From: Desulfuromonadales bacterium
GTDB taxonomy: Bacteria; Desulfobacterota; Desulfuromonadia; Geobacterales; Pseudopelobacteraceae
Direction: 5' to 3'
DNA: 64,000 nt
NCBI GenBank assembly: GCA_013377095.1
Contig: JACAAY010000014.1
Coordinates: 1-64,000, forward strand
Position numbers and translations under genes: made by a program. Under the pieces are notes generated by a model that saw nothing but the letters and a program-made list of their open reading frames with translations, made no database searches and was not told the DNA's origin. Shown piece by piece: positions 34,782 through 42,890 of this stretch (its first letter is position 1; every line of letters starts with the position of its first letter).

Positions 34782-35558
34782 CTATTCTTTGGTGCTACGC
34801 CAGCGTGTCCGCAGTCTGGCCAGCTCCCTGTTGTCGCGTTTGTTGATAATCTGGTGCAGGCAGCAGATTGCAGTTTCCGCTTTCTGTACGGCACAGCGTG
34901 AAACAACCGTTTCACCGTAGAGCACTTCGGCCCGGAAGGAGATCTCCAGTTCAGTCAGGTTGCCGGCAGCAACCTCGTCCGGCACGGCTTCCAGGGCCCA
35001 GCGGGCGTAGACGGTGTTATTGACATGGTGATTGAGATCCAAATCACCGCGCAATACCCGGAAGGTCACTTCAGGTGCGGTTGAACCGGGAAACAGCGGC
35101 AAGGGGGCAAAATTGTCGTCCACCGCCCTGCGCGGCAGCAGCGGGTAGGGCGGCAGGTTCCCCTCCAGTTTGACCGGTCTGCGGGAAACGATATTGATCA
35201 GCGCCCAGGAGGTCGTGGCGCGCGCCAGGGGGTGCCCTGAACCGTCATTCAGTTCGAATTCCCGGTTGGTAAAGAGCCCCTCGCGGACCGCCGGCCAGGT
35301 GCGTAGCGCCACGATCTCCCTGGCCCGCGGGTAGCGCTCGATCACCAGATGGATGCGGGAAATTACCCAGGTCAGACCCTGCGGCCGCAGGTTGGTTGCC
35401 GATACCCCCAGGGCCAGGGAATGCATAATGGCCGAGGTTTGCATGAAGTTGAGCAGGGTTTCCGGACCCAGATGGCCCTTGAAATCCAGATCATGGAAGA
35501 GAACCGGAAACTCCCGTTCAAAAACGGGTGACAGGGATACTCCCTGGGGATCATTCAT
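34782..35558 (-). CDS. Acyl-ACP thioesterase (FatA/FatB family)
   Basis: A 258-residue double-hotdog thioesterase that releases fatty acids from acyl carrier protein. The N-terminal domain has LFHDLDFKGHLGPETLLNFMQ and TWVISRIHLVIERYP; the C-terminal domain has the catalytic region DLNHHVNNTVYARWALE containing the Asn/His pair of FatA-type enzymes. It overlaps the macB permease gene by 8 bp, an unusual partner. Free fatty acid release linked to membrane export is a speculative reading. Confidence 0.88.
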   Translation of the reverse strand: MNDPQGVSLSPVFEREFPVLFHDLDFKGHLGPETLLNFMQTSAIMHSLALGVSATNLRPQGLTWVISRIHLVIERYPRAREIVALRTWPAVREGLFTNREFELNDGSGHPLARATTSWALINIVSRRPVKLEGNLPPYPLLPRRAVDDNFAPLPLFPGSTAPEVTFRVLRGDLDLNHHVNNTVYARWALEAVPDEVAAGNLTELEISFRAEVLYGETVVSRCAVQKAETAICCLHQIINKRDNRELARLRTRWRSTKE

Positions 35559-36777
35559 ATCTGAGCGCCTCGATGGGATTTAGTCCGGCGGCTTTTCTGG
35601 CCGGATAAAAACCAAAAAAGATGCCCACCGCCGCCGAAAAGAAAAAGGCAATTGTGATGGATTTGGTTGAAATCAGCGTCGGCCAGGAGAGGATGTGTGA
35701 GACGATTATGGCCCCGCCGGCGCCCAGCAGGATGCCGATGATGCCGCCCAGCATGGTCAGGAGAAGCGCTTCGATCATGAACTGCAGCAGGATGTCGCGT
35801 TTCCTCGCCCCAATCGCCATGCGGATGCCGATCTCCCGCGTACGCTCGGTGACCGATACCAGCATGATATTCATGATGCCGATGCCGCCCACTACCAGCG
35901 AGATGGATGCCACCGCGCCCAGCAGCAGTGACATGGCCTTTGATGATTGTTCAGCCACTGCCAGGATTTCAGACAGGTTGCGGGTGGAAAAGTCGGCTTC
36001 CTTGGCTCCGCTGACGCGGTGGCGCTGGTTGAGCAGGCTGTTGATTTCTTCTTCGGCTTTACCGAGCAGATCTTCGCTCCTGGCCTTGATCAGCAGGGCG
36101 CCGACCGTGTTGGGGAAGGGAGAGCGGACCAGGTTGCGCTGGGCCGTTCTGAGCGGCACAAAGACCGTGTCATCCTGATCGGTCCCCTGGGGCGATTGTC
36201 CCTTGCGATCCAGGATGCCGATCACCGTGAAGGGAATCTTCTTGATCCGCACGATTTTTCCGATGGGGTCCGATGAGCCGAACAGATTATCGGCAACCGT
36301 CTGACCCAGCAGGCAGACCTTGCTGGCGCCGTCAACATCCTGCTGGCTGATGCTTCGGCCGCCGCTGACCCCCCATTCGCGGATGTCGAACAGTTCCGGC
36401 GGCGCTCCCATGATGATGGTTGACCAGTTCATGTTGCCGTACACCACCAGGCCGCTGCTGCGCACCGTTGCCGCGGCGCTTTCAACGGAAGGGCACTCGC
36501 TCATGATCGCCTTGGCGTCGTCGCTGGTCAGGCTCTGTGCCCCGCCACTGCCGGTGCGCAGCCCGCCGCTGGTGGTGGAACCGGGTATCACCAGGATGAT
36601 GTTGCTGCCGATACTGGCGATCTGCTGGGAGATGACATAACTGGCTCCCGACCCAACCGCCATCATGGCGATCACGGCGGCAATGCCGATGATGATGCCG
36701 AGCATGGTCAGAAAGGAACGCATCTTGTTGGTGCGCAGCGCCCGCAGGGCTATTTTAAGGGTTTGCAGAAAATCCAT
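35551..36777 (-). CDS. MacB-like ABC transporter permease
   Basis: A 408-residue inner-membrane permease with one N-terminal helix in the classic FLTMLGIIIGIAAVIAMMAVG motif, a large periplasmic MacB_PCD domain (about 45-240) and three C-terminal FtsX-type helices (MNIMLVSVTERTREIGIRMA-type coupling motif, here GIGIMNIMLVSV and REIGIRMAIGARK). It forms a tripartite pump with the downstream-encoded ATPase and MacA adaptor. Cargo class varies widely: macrolides, lipopeptides, enterotoxin, siderophores. Confidence 0.93.
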   Translation of the reverse strand: MDFLQTLKIALRALRTNKMRSFLTMLGIIIGIAAVIAMMAVGSGASYVISQQIASIGSNIILVIPGSTTSGGLRTGSGGAQSLTSDDAKAIMSECPSVESAAATVRSSGLVVYGNMNWSTIIMGAPPELFDIREWGVSGGRSISQQDVDGASKVCLLGQTVADNLFGSSDPIGKIVRIKKIPFTVIGILDRKGQSPQGTDQDDTVFVPLRTAQRNLVRSPFPNTVGALLIKARSEDLLGKAEEEINSLLNQRHRVSGAKEADFSTRNLSEILAVAEQSSKAMSLLLGAVASISLVVGGIGIMNIMLVSVTERTREIGIRMAIGARKRDILLQFMIEALLLTMLGGIIGILLGAGGAIIVSHILSWPTLISTKSITIAFFFSAAVGIFFGFYPARKAAGLNPIEALRYE

Positions 36778-36780
36778 GAA

Positions 36781-37464
36781 TCAGCCCTTCGTATCCCCGA
36801 TGAGCAGTCCATCCCGAAAGGTGAGTCTCCGCCGTGCATGGGCTGCCACATCCGCTTCGTGGGTGACCATGATGATGGTAATGCCCTGCCTGTTGAGGGT
36901 GGTGAAGAGGCTCATGATCTCTTCGGTGGTGGCGCTGTCCAGGTTGCCGGTCGGCTCATCGGCCAGGATCACGGCCGGATCGTTGACCAGTGCCCGGGCA
37001 ATGGCAACCCGCTGCTGCTGGCCACCGGAGAGCTGGCTGGGATGATTGTTCTCCTTGCCGGCCAGCCCCACCTGTTCCAGCGCTGCCATGGCCCGGTTGC
37101 GGCGCTGCTTTGACGAGGCCCCGGCGTAGATCAGGGGTAATTCCACATTCTCCACCGCCGGGGTGCGGGCCAGCAGGTTGAAGCCCTGAAAGACAAAACC
37201 GAGCTTTTTGTTGCGGATGTCGGCCAGTTGATCCGGGTTCATGCCGCCCACGTCGAGCCCATCCAGCAGGTAGGTGCCGGATGTGGGCAGGTCCAGGCAG
37301 CCCAGGATATTCATACAGGTCGATTTTCCGCTGCCCGATGCGCCCATGATGGCCACAAATTCTCCCGCTGCAATTGAAAACGAGATACCCTTGAGCGCCT
37401 CAAACTGCTGGTCACCCATGATAAAGACACGACGGATGTCGGTCAGCGAGATAACAGTACCCAT
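36781..37464 (-). CDS. MacB-like ABC transporter ATPase
   Basis: A 227-residue ABC ATPase of the LolD/MacB type: Walker A GASGSGKST, Q-loop FQGFNLLART, signature LSGGQQQRVAIARAL, Walker B VILADEPTGNLDS and the His switch in VTHEAD. The start lies 2 nt after the macA stop, and the permease starts 3 nt after its own stop. In E. coli MacB ATPase and permease are one chain; here they are split. Confidence 0.95.
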   Translation of the reverse strand: MGTVISLTDIRRVFIMGDQQFEALKGISFSIAAGEFVAIMGASGSGKSTCMNILGCLDLPTSGTYLLDGLDVGGMNPDQLADIRNKKLGFVFQGFNLLARTPAVENVELPLIYAGASSKQRRNRAMAALEQVGLAGKENNHPSQLSGGQQQRVAIARALVNDPAVILADEPTGNLDSATTEEIMSLFTTLNRQGITIIMVTHEADVAAHARRRLTFRDGLLIGDTKG

Positions 37465-37466
37465 GG

Positions 37467-38696
37467 CTAAAAACGTGGCCCCATGGGCGAGCCGCCCATG
37501 CCGCCTGATTTCTTCTTGCTGTCGCCACCGCTCTGTTCAATGATGACCTGATCCCCTTCCTTCAGGGTACCTTCGAGCAATTCGATACTGCTGTTGTTGG
37601 CGATGCCGGTCTTTACCGTCACAGCAAGCGGCTTTTTATCCTTGAGGATGTACACCTGCTGGTCGCTTGACGTGCGGCGGATGGGTTTGCCAGACGTATC
37701 GGCCGAGGGGGCTTTTGCCGGGCGGGCCTCTTTGGCGCCTTCCACCCCGGTCTTGGGCTTGAAACGCAGGGCCGAGGGGGGCAATTTGAGTACGCCATCT
37801 TTCTTGGCGACCTCCACCGAGACATTGGCGGTCATGCCCGGTTTCAGTTTCAGATCGCTGTTATCCACATTGACGACCACCACATAGGTAACCACGTTCT
37901 GGGTGATGATCGGTGCATTGCGGATCTGGACGACCTTGCCCCGGAAGGACTGTTCCGGATAGGAATCCACGGTAAAGCTGACGCTCTGGTTCTGTTGCAG
38001 GCGGCTGATGTCGGCCTCATCCACACTGACTTCTATCTGCATCTTGGTCAGATCCTGGGCGATGGTGAAGAGGGTCGGCGTCTGGAAGGAGGCGGCCACG
38101 GTCTGTCCCACGTCAATCGCGCGGGAGATGACCACTCCATCCACCGGCGAGCGGATGACTGAGTAGGTAAGGTTGGTGCGGGCCTGCATCAGCGCTCCCA
38201 GAGTCTGGGACAGGCTGCCCTCGGCCGCCGTTACCGCGGCCTTGTTCGAAAGGCAGGCCGTTTCCGCCGTATCGAAATCCCCCTGGGAAATGATGCCGTC
38301 AACCAGCAGCTTTCTGTTGCGGGCCAGGGTCCGCTCAGCATCGATGAGCGCCACTTTGGCCTTCTGCAGGTTGGCCTGGGCTGCTAGATGGTTGCCCATG
38401 GCCTGTTCCACCGACGCCCTGAACAGGGACGGGTCGATCTCGGCGATGGGTTGCCCCTTTTTTACACGGCTATTGTAGTCCACATACAGCTTCTGGATCG
38501 TACCGGATACCTGGGTGCCGACCTGGACCGTGGTAACCGCGCTCAGGCTGCCGGTGGCCGAGACCGTGGAGACAATGGCGCCTCTCTCGATGGTGACTGT
38601 CTTGTAGGTAATCTCGGATGTTCGTCTGAGGTAGAAGAAGACGGCGGCTCCTGCGCAACACAGGACGAAGATGGCAAACAGAATATATTTTTTCAT
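37467..38696 (-). CDS. MacA-like periplasmic adaptor (HlyD/RND family)
   Basis: A 409-residue membrane-anchored adaptor: N-terminal helix (FAIFVLCCAGAAVFFYL), beta/lipoyl segments beginning VSATGSLSAVTTVQVGTQVSGTI, an alpha-helical hairpin (about 95-185), and a barrel domain ending in a Gly-rich tail. It links the MacB-type ABC pump to an outer-membrane channel, which is not encoded nearby. It is the first full gene after the leader ORF and terminator at 38756-38886. Confidence 0.92.
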   Translation of the reverse strand: MKKYILFAIFVLCCAGAAVFFYLRRTSEITYKTVTIERGAIVSTVSATGSLSAVTTVQVGTQVSGTIQKLYVDYNSRVKKGQPIAEIDPSLFRASVEQAMGNHLAAQANLQKAKVALIDAERTLARNRKLLVDGIISQGDFDTAETACLSNKAAVTAAEGSLSQTLGALMQARTNLTYSVIRSPVDGVVISRAIDVGQTVAASFQTPTLFTIAQDLTKMQIEVSVDEADISRLQQNQSVSFTVDSYPEQSFRGKVVQIRNAPIITQNVVTYVVVVNVDNSDLKLKPGMTANVSVEVAKKDGVLKLPPSALRFKPKTGVEGAKEARPAKAPSADTSGKPIRRTSSDQQVYILKDKKPLAVTVKTGIANNSSIELLEGTLKEGDQVIIEQSGGDSKKKSGGMGGSPMGPRF

Positions 38697-38755
38697 GGGG
38701 GTCTCTTTGGGGAGGGGGCGTACCAGTCAGACGGGGATGATACCAGAAAAGTTAC

Positions 38756-38792
38756 AAAAAAAAAGCCCCATGTCACGTGACCGGGGCTTTTT
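38756..38792. terminator. Intrinsic terminator between leader ORF and macA
   Basis: AAAAAGCCCC (38760-38769) pairs with GGGGCTTTTT (38783-38792); the loop contains the palindrome GTCACGTGAC. Leftward transcripts meet a nine-residue T-run (38764-38756), a strong signal 60 nt before the macA start. Rightward the T-run is five residues. Confidence 0.88.
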
Positions 38793-38811
38793 CCAGGTAT
38801 GCCCGCCGCTT

Positions 38812-38886
38812 TCATGCGACGGGCCAACTAGGGCAACCGTCTTTGCAGTGGGAAACCGGACGAATTCTGAATTTTGCTGTCCACAT
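38812..38886 (-). CDS. 24-residue leader-type small ORF upstream of macA
   Basis: Starting at ATG 38886 with AAAGGAGA nine nt upstream, the frame encodes 24 residues and stops at TGA 38812. The peptide begins MWTAKFRIRPVS and continues HCKDGCPSWPVA: strongly basic first half with K-F-R and R-I-R (two overlapping +X+ motifs), then His and two Cys spaced by three residues. It is not a fragment of a larger known gene. A sigma70-like promoter at 38932-38959 and the terminator at 38756-38792 frame it as an independent short transcript. It could be an attenuation leader for macA, a ribosomal peptide precursor, or an autonomous small protein. Confidence 0.6.
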   Translation of the reverse strand: MWTAKFRIRPVSHCKDGCPSWPVA

Positions 38887-38931
38887 GGTTGGGTCTCCTT
38901 TCGCTGATTAAGGTGTAACAAGATGGTTTTT

Positions 38932-38959
38932 ATCTTAAACCGATTTGGGGAATTGTCAA
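38932..38959 (-). promoter_or_regulatory. Sigma70 promoter of the 24-residue ORF / macA operon
   Basis: On the complementary strand: TTGACA (38959-38954), 16-nt spacer, TAAGAT (38937-38932). A transcript would begin near 38925 and reach the small ORF after about 40 nt. Confidence 0.6.
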
Positions 38960-39013
38960 ATATATTTTGCAGGATGTCATGTGTTGGCTGCTCTGCCACA
39001 GGCCTGCTCCGGC

Positions 39014-39042
39014 TTGACATGCCGCCGGATTCGGACTACAAG
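39014..39042 (+). promoter_or_regulatory. Candidate sigma70 promoter of the cobM-cbiG-pdxA unit
   Basis: TTGACA (39014-39019), 17-nt spacer and TACAAG (39037-39042) lie about 60 nt before the cobM start. The short leader holds no recognisable cobalamin riboswitch. Confidence 0.5.
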
Positions 39043-39099
39043 AACCAGTACCCCAGGCGCTAAAGCCGCCAGGGACAATCATTTTGGGATGGAGAACCT

Positions 39100-39879
39100 A
39101 TGTCACCAATCGTTTCATTCGTCGGGGCGGGACCCGGAGCAGCCGATCTGATCACTGTCCGGGGGGCACGGCTCCTGCGTCACGCCGACGTCATTATTTA
39201 TGCCGGCAGTCTTGTTGATCTGCAGCTGGTCAAACTCTATGCCGCAGCCACGGCTGATATCTACGACTCGGCCGGCATGACCTTGACCGAGGTTATCACC
39301 GCGATGATGGACTCCATTGCGGAGAACAAGAGCGTGGTCCGTCTGCACACCGGTGATCCGGCCATCTACGGGGCCATACAGGAGCAGATGGAGGCGCTGG
39401 ATCGACTGGGTGTGGAGTACCAGGTGGTGCCAGGCGTTACCAGTGCCTTTGCTGCTGCTGCTGCCCTGAAACAGGAATTGACCCTGCCGGAAGTGTCCCA
39501 GACGGTGATTTTCACCCGTGTGGAGGGGCGCACGCCGGTTCCCGAGCGGGAGCACCTGAGCCAAATCGCCGTTTTGGGCGCTACCATGGTGATCTACCTT
39601 TCGGTGGGGATGATCGAAAAGGTGGTTGAACAGCTCCTGGAAGGGGCCTACACCGCCGGGACGCCGGCCGCCATTGTCAGCCGCGCCTCCTGGGAGGATG
39701 AGCAGATCATCCAGGGGACCCTGGCGGATATTAGCGCCAAGGTGCGCGAAGCGGGTATTGACCGCCAGGCGTTGATTGTTGTCGGAGATGTCCTGGCTGC
39801 GCGTCGCGAAGGGCTCAAGTCCAAATCGTTGTTGTATGACGGCTCTTTTGCCCATGGCTATCGAGGGGTCGTGGTCTGA
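39100..39879 (+). CDS. cbiF: Cobalt-precorrin-4 / precorrin-4 C11-methyltransferase
   Basis: A 259-residue SAM-dependent tetrapyrrole methyltransferase of the CbiF/CobM group acting in corrin-ring synthesis. Motifs: FVGAGPGAADLITVRG at the N-terminus, IYAGSLVD, HTGDPAIYGA, VVPGVTSAFAAAAAL and IVSRASWEDEQI. An anaerobic CbiF role is favoured because cbiG follows one nt after its stop. Start has a GGAG-like site upstream. Confidence 0.93.
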   Translation: MSPIVSFVGAGPGAADLITVRGARLLRHADVIIYAGSLVDLQLVKLYAAATADIYDSAGMTLTEVITAMMDSIAENKSVVRLHTGDPAIYGAIQEQMEALDRLGVEYQVVPGVTSAFAAAAALKQELTLPEVSQTVIFTRVEGRTPVPEREHLSQIAVLGATMVIYLSVGMIEKVVEQLLEGAYTAGTPAAIVSRASWEDEQIIQGTLADISAKVREAGIDRQALIVVGDVLAARREGLKSKSLLYDGSFAHGYRGVVV

Positions 39880-39880
39880 G

Positions 39881-40954
39881 ATGCGCACCGCCGTGATCGC
39901 CATAACCCGCAATGGTTGCCTGCTGGGGCGACGTTTGCGGGATGGGCTGGCAGGGGCGGAACTGCATGTGTCGCGCCGCTATGCCGGACAGGCCGGTCCG
40001 TCAGGGCAACTTTTCGAACCGGGCGATCTGAAGGAACGTATCAACTCCCTCTGGCAGGAGGTGGACGCTTTTGTGTTTATCATGGCAACCGGTATCGTGG
40101 TCCGAATGATTGCGCCGCTGCTGAAATCAAAACAGACCGATCCGGCCGTGGTGGTGATGGACGATGCCGGAACCTTCTCCATATCCCTGCTTTCCGGCCA
40201 TCTGGGCGGCGCAAATGAGTTGGCCGAGCGCTGTGCCTTTATCAGCGGCGCACGGCCGGTCATCACCACCGCCACCGATGCTAACCAGTTGCCCTCCTTT
40301 GATATGCTGGCCAAGGAACAGGGCTGGGTGATCGATAATATCTCCGGCGTCAAAACGCTCAACAGTCTGATGCTGGACGGAGATCGGATCGCCGTGGTAG
40401 ACCACAGTGGCCAGACCCGAAGCTGGTTTCACGGCCGCGGCAATCTGGCTTTTTTCGATACCTTCTCAGAGGCGCTTTCCAGTGGTGCGCACGGCTGTCT
40501 CTTTGTCACCAACCGCCACCTGCCACCCCAGACCCAGCCTGCCAACCTGTTGATCCTGCGACCACGCAACCTGGTGCTCGGTATTGGCTGTAACCGCAAT
40601 ACCCCCCTGGATGAAATCGATGAGTTTGTCGGAACCCACCTGCGGCGGATTTTCCTCTCCCTGAAGAGTGTCTGTTGTATCGGTACTGCCGTTGCCAAGC
40701 GCGATGAGGCCGGGCTGCTGGCGTTTGCGGAACGTCATGCCATCCGGATAACCTTTTACGAGAGCGAGGAGCTGAATCGGGTAGTGGTTCCTTCGCACCC
40801 CTCAGCGCATGCCCTGGCTGCCATCGGCGCCACCGGAGTGGCCGAACCGGCCGCTCTGCTGGCCTCGGGTGGTGGACGGTTGTTGCTGAAGAAGGTCAAA
40901 TCCGCAAATGTCACCCTGGCGGTGGCGGAGCTCCCCGGGGGACAGCATGTCTGA
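39881..40954 (+). CDS. cbiG: Cobalt-precorrin-5A hydrolase
   Basis: A 357-residue CbiG, which opens the delta-lactone ring and releases acetaldehyde in anaerobic B12 synthesis. Evidence: N-terminal FIMATGIVVRMIAPLL and VMDDAGTFSISLLSGHLGGANELA; central SGVKTLNSLML; C-terminal CNRNTPLDEI with LVLGIG and KSVCCIGTA-type segments. ATG 39881 follows the cbiF stop by one base. Its 3' end overlaps pdxA by 8 bp. Confidence 0.92.
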   Translation: MRTAVIAITRNGCLLGRRLRDGLAGAELHVSRRYAGQAGPSGQLFEPGDLKERINSLWQEVDAFVFIMATGIVVRMIAPLLKSKQTDPAVVVMDDAGTFSISLLSGHLGGANELAERCAFISGARPVITTATDANQLPSFDMLAKEQGWVIDNISGVKTLNSLMLDGDRIAVVDHSGQTRSWFHGRGNLAFFDTFSEALSSGAHGCLFVTNRHLPPQTQPANLLILRPRNLVLGIGCNRNTPLDEIDEFVGTHLRRIFLSLKSVCCIGTAVAKRDEAGLLAFAERHAIRITFYESEELNRVVVPSHPSAHALAAIGATGVAEPAALLASGGGRLLLKKVKSANVTLAVAELPGGQHV

Positions 40955-41969
40955 TCCAGCTGCAAAACCACTGATCGGCATCACCATGGGTGATCCCTGC
41001 GGGATCGGCCCTGAAATTATTACCTCGGCCCTGGCAACATCAGAGGTCCATGCCCAATGTTGCCCGGTCGTGATCGGCGATGCTGCAGCGCTGAAGCGGG
41101 CTATCAGGGTCTGCAACGCAGCGTTGACAGTGCAGACCGTTGCATCACCGGAAGAAGCGGGCCGGGTTGGAAAGGGAGTCATTCCGCTGCTGGAAGAGTC
41201 GCAGCTTACGGAGGCGGACCTGATGTATGGTTGCCCGACGAGCGCTGCCGGGGATGCCGTGTACACCTACATCCGAACCGCCACCCGGCTCTGCCTCGAT
41301 GGCCGCCTGGCGGCCATGGTCACCGCGCCGATCAGCAAGGAGGCCATGAACCGGGCCGGCCACCACTATCCGGGGCACACCGAACTGTTGGCGGAACTGT
41401 GCCGGACGGACAGGTATGTGATGATGCTGGCAGGAGACCTGCTGCGGGTCTGCCTGGTGACGATTCACGAAGCGCTGCGGGATGTGCCCGGTCTGATCAG
41501 TGTTGAACGGGTCCTGACAACCATCCGCGTGACCGAGGCCGGAGTGCGGAGGTTGACCGGGATTGCCCGACCGCGTCTGGCGGTGCTGTCCCTCAACCCC
41601 CATTGCGGAGAGGGGGGCATGTTTGGCGATGAAGAGCGCAATTTCATTGTCCCGGCAATTGAAGCAGCGCGGTGCGCCGGGATCGACGCCCGGGGGCCGC
41701 TTTCGGCCGACACCCTTTTTCATTTTGCCCGGCAGGGTCACTACGACGGTGTTGTGGCCATGTATCATGACCAGGGATTGATTCCGCTCAAACTGTTGCA
41801 CTTTGATGATGGGGTAAATATTACCCTGGGGCTGCCGATTATCCGCACGTCGGTTGATCATGGCACCGCCTATGACCTGGCCGGGAGTGGCCGGGCCTCG
41901 GCGGGAAGCCTGCTGGCTGCCATGGGGATGGCGGTGAAGATGGCGCTTTCTTGTGGGGAGGATGGGTAG
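40947..41969 (+). CDS. pdxA: 4-hydroxythreonine-4-phosphate dehydrogenase family protein
   Basis: A 340-residue PdxA-family enzyme, catalysing the NAD-dependent step toward pyridoxal phosphate. Motifs: ITMGDPCGIGPEI, TAPISKEAMNRAGHHYPGHT, LNPHCGEGG, then YHDQGLIPLKLL and RTSVDHGTAYDLAG, with the metal-binding histidines visible. It is translationally linked to cbiG by overlap, an unexpected coupling of B6 and B12 genes. A side activity as a PdxA2-like catabolic enzyme cannot be excluded. Confidence 0.92.
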   Translation: MSDPAAKPLIGITMGDPCGIGPEIITSALATSEVHAQCCPVVIGDAAALKRAIRVCNAALTVQTVASPEEAGRVGKGVIPLLEESQLTEADLMYGCPTSAAGDAVYTYIRTATRLCLDGRLAAMVTAPISKEAMNRAGHHYPGHTELLAELCRTDRYVMMLAGDLLRVCLVTIHEALRDVPGLISVERVLTTIRVTEAGVRRLTGIARPRLAVLSLNPHCGEGGMFGDEERNFIVPAIEAARCAGIDARGPLSADTLFHFARQGHYDGVVAMYHDQGLIPLKLLHFDDGVNITLGLPIIRTSVDHGTAYDLAGSGRASAGSLLAAMGMAVKMALSCGEDG

Positions 41970-42004
41970 AGAACGTGAAGAATTTTCGGGAAGGTTTTTA
42001 TCCC

Positions 42005-42052
42005 TGAATACGAAAAAGCCCCACCGGTTTCGGTGGGGCTTTTTCGTATTCA
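42005..42052. terminator. Bidirectional terminator between pdxA and flgM
   Basis: A nearly perfect palindrome: TGAATACGAAAAAGCCCCAC and its complement flank the CGGTTTCG loop region, giving a 19-bp or longer stem with T-runs on both strands. Confidence 0.92.
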
Positions 42053-42358
42053 GCTTTTGAGAACATTGAGAATCTTGGTTGCCACATCCTTGCCGCTGAT
42101 GGTGTAGCTGCCCGAAGCCAGCTGCTCCCTTATGGCTGCAACCCTCTCGTGACGGATTCCATCTTCAGCCGCTGGCGCCTTTGCCAGCAGTTCTGTTGCC
42201 TTTGCCAGTTGTCCGGCTGTCTTGGATATGGTAACGCTAAAGGCGGCTGCACCAGTTTTGTCCGGGGCTGCGGCCTCTTTTGTCGTGCGCGTGGTAACAG
42301 TCTTTTGTGTGCTCTCCAGCTTGCCGGGGGAAAGCTGAATGTTCTGGTCGATTTTCAT
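42050..42358 (-). CDS. flgM: Anti-sigma28 factor FlgM
   Basis: A 102-residue FlgM-like protein. The C-terminal sigma-binding portion is seen in RHERVAAIREQLASGSYTIS followed by GKDVATKIL, typical of the family; the N-terminus is disordered and Thr/Ala-rich. FlgM holds FliA inactive until the flagellar hook is complete. A GGGAG site precedes the start. No other flagellar gene lies in the window; it is isolated downstream of the hemerythrin gene. Confidence 0.85.
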   Translation of the reverse strand: MKIDQNIQLSPGKLESTQKTVTTRTTKEAAAPDKTGAAAFSVTISKTAGQLAKATELLAKAPAAEDGIRHERVAAIREQLASGSYTISGKDVATKILNVLKS

Positions 42359-42479
42359 GACGTACTCCCAAGGGCGATTCGGAATCTAAGAACCGATTAC
42401 ATACTGACTCGCCGTTTTTGATGCCTTACTTAGTACCTTCATCGACAGTTTGTTTGAGCAACTTTAATGGAAAACTGTC

Positions 42480-42881
42480 TCAAGTCTGGGTAGCGCGGAT
42501 GAAACGGCCATATTCCTGGTCGGTTCCCTTGATATGGGTTACGATCCATTCCTTGAGAAAGGCCAGTGTAGCGGTGCTCAGGGCATCACCATCACGATTC
42601 TGCTCCAGGATTTCCTGGAGACGGCTGATGTAGAAGGAATGTTTCTGGCGGTGTACGGCAAGTTCCGGAAAATCGTACTCCATCATCAGGCACTCTTCAT
42701 CTCCAAAGTGCAGGCCGACATACCTGATCAGCTCCTGCATAACGTAGCTGATCAGCAGTCCCCCTGTTCCGTCCTGCACCGCATCCTCCAGGTCGCGGAT
42801 CAGCTCGATCAGCCGCTCATGCTGCTCGTCGATCCGGGGAATGTTCAACTTGAAACTGTCATCCCATTGAAGAAGATCCAT
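42480..42881 (-). CDS. Bacteriohemerythrin
   Basis: A 133-residue di-iron oxygen-binding protein. Iron ligands of the family are visible: IDEQHERL (His21), LHFGDEE, HRQKHSFY and HIKGTDQEYGRF. Length is typical. In anaerobes it likely senses or buffers oxygen. It follows the M16 gene by 9 nt and could belong to the lon-led cluster. Confidence 0.94.
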   Translation of the reverse strand: MDLLQWDDSFKLNIPRIDEQHERLIELIRDLEDAVQDGTGGLLISYVMQELIRYVGLHFGDEECLMMEYDFPELAVHRQKHSFYISRLQEILEQNRDGDALSTATLAFLKEWIVTHIKGTDQEYGRFIRATQT

Positions 42882-42890
42882 ACGGTCCTC

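Noticed and set aside
39043-39099. Possible cobalamin riboswitch before the corrin genes
   Set aside because: The leader is only about 60 nt and lacks a B12-box-like sequence.
42442-42478. GACAGTTT/AAACTGTC dyad downstream of the hemerythrin gene
   Set aside because: The loop is long, the stem weak and there is no T-run.
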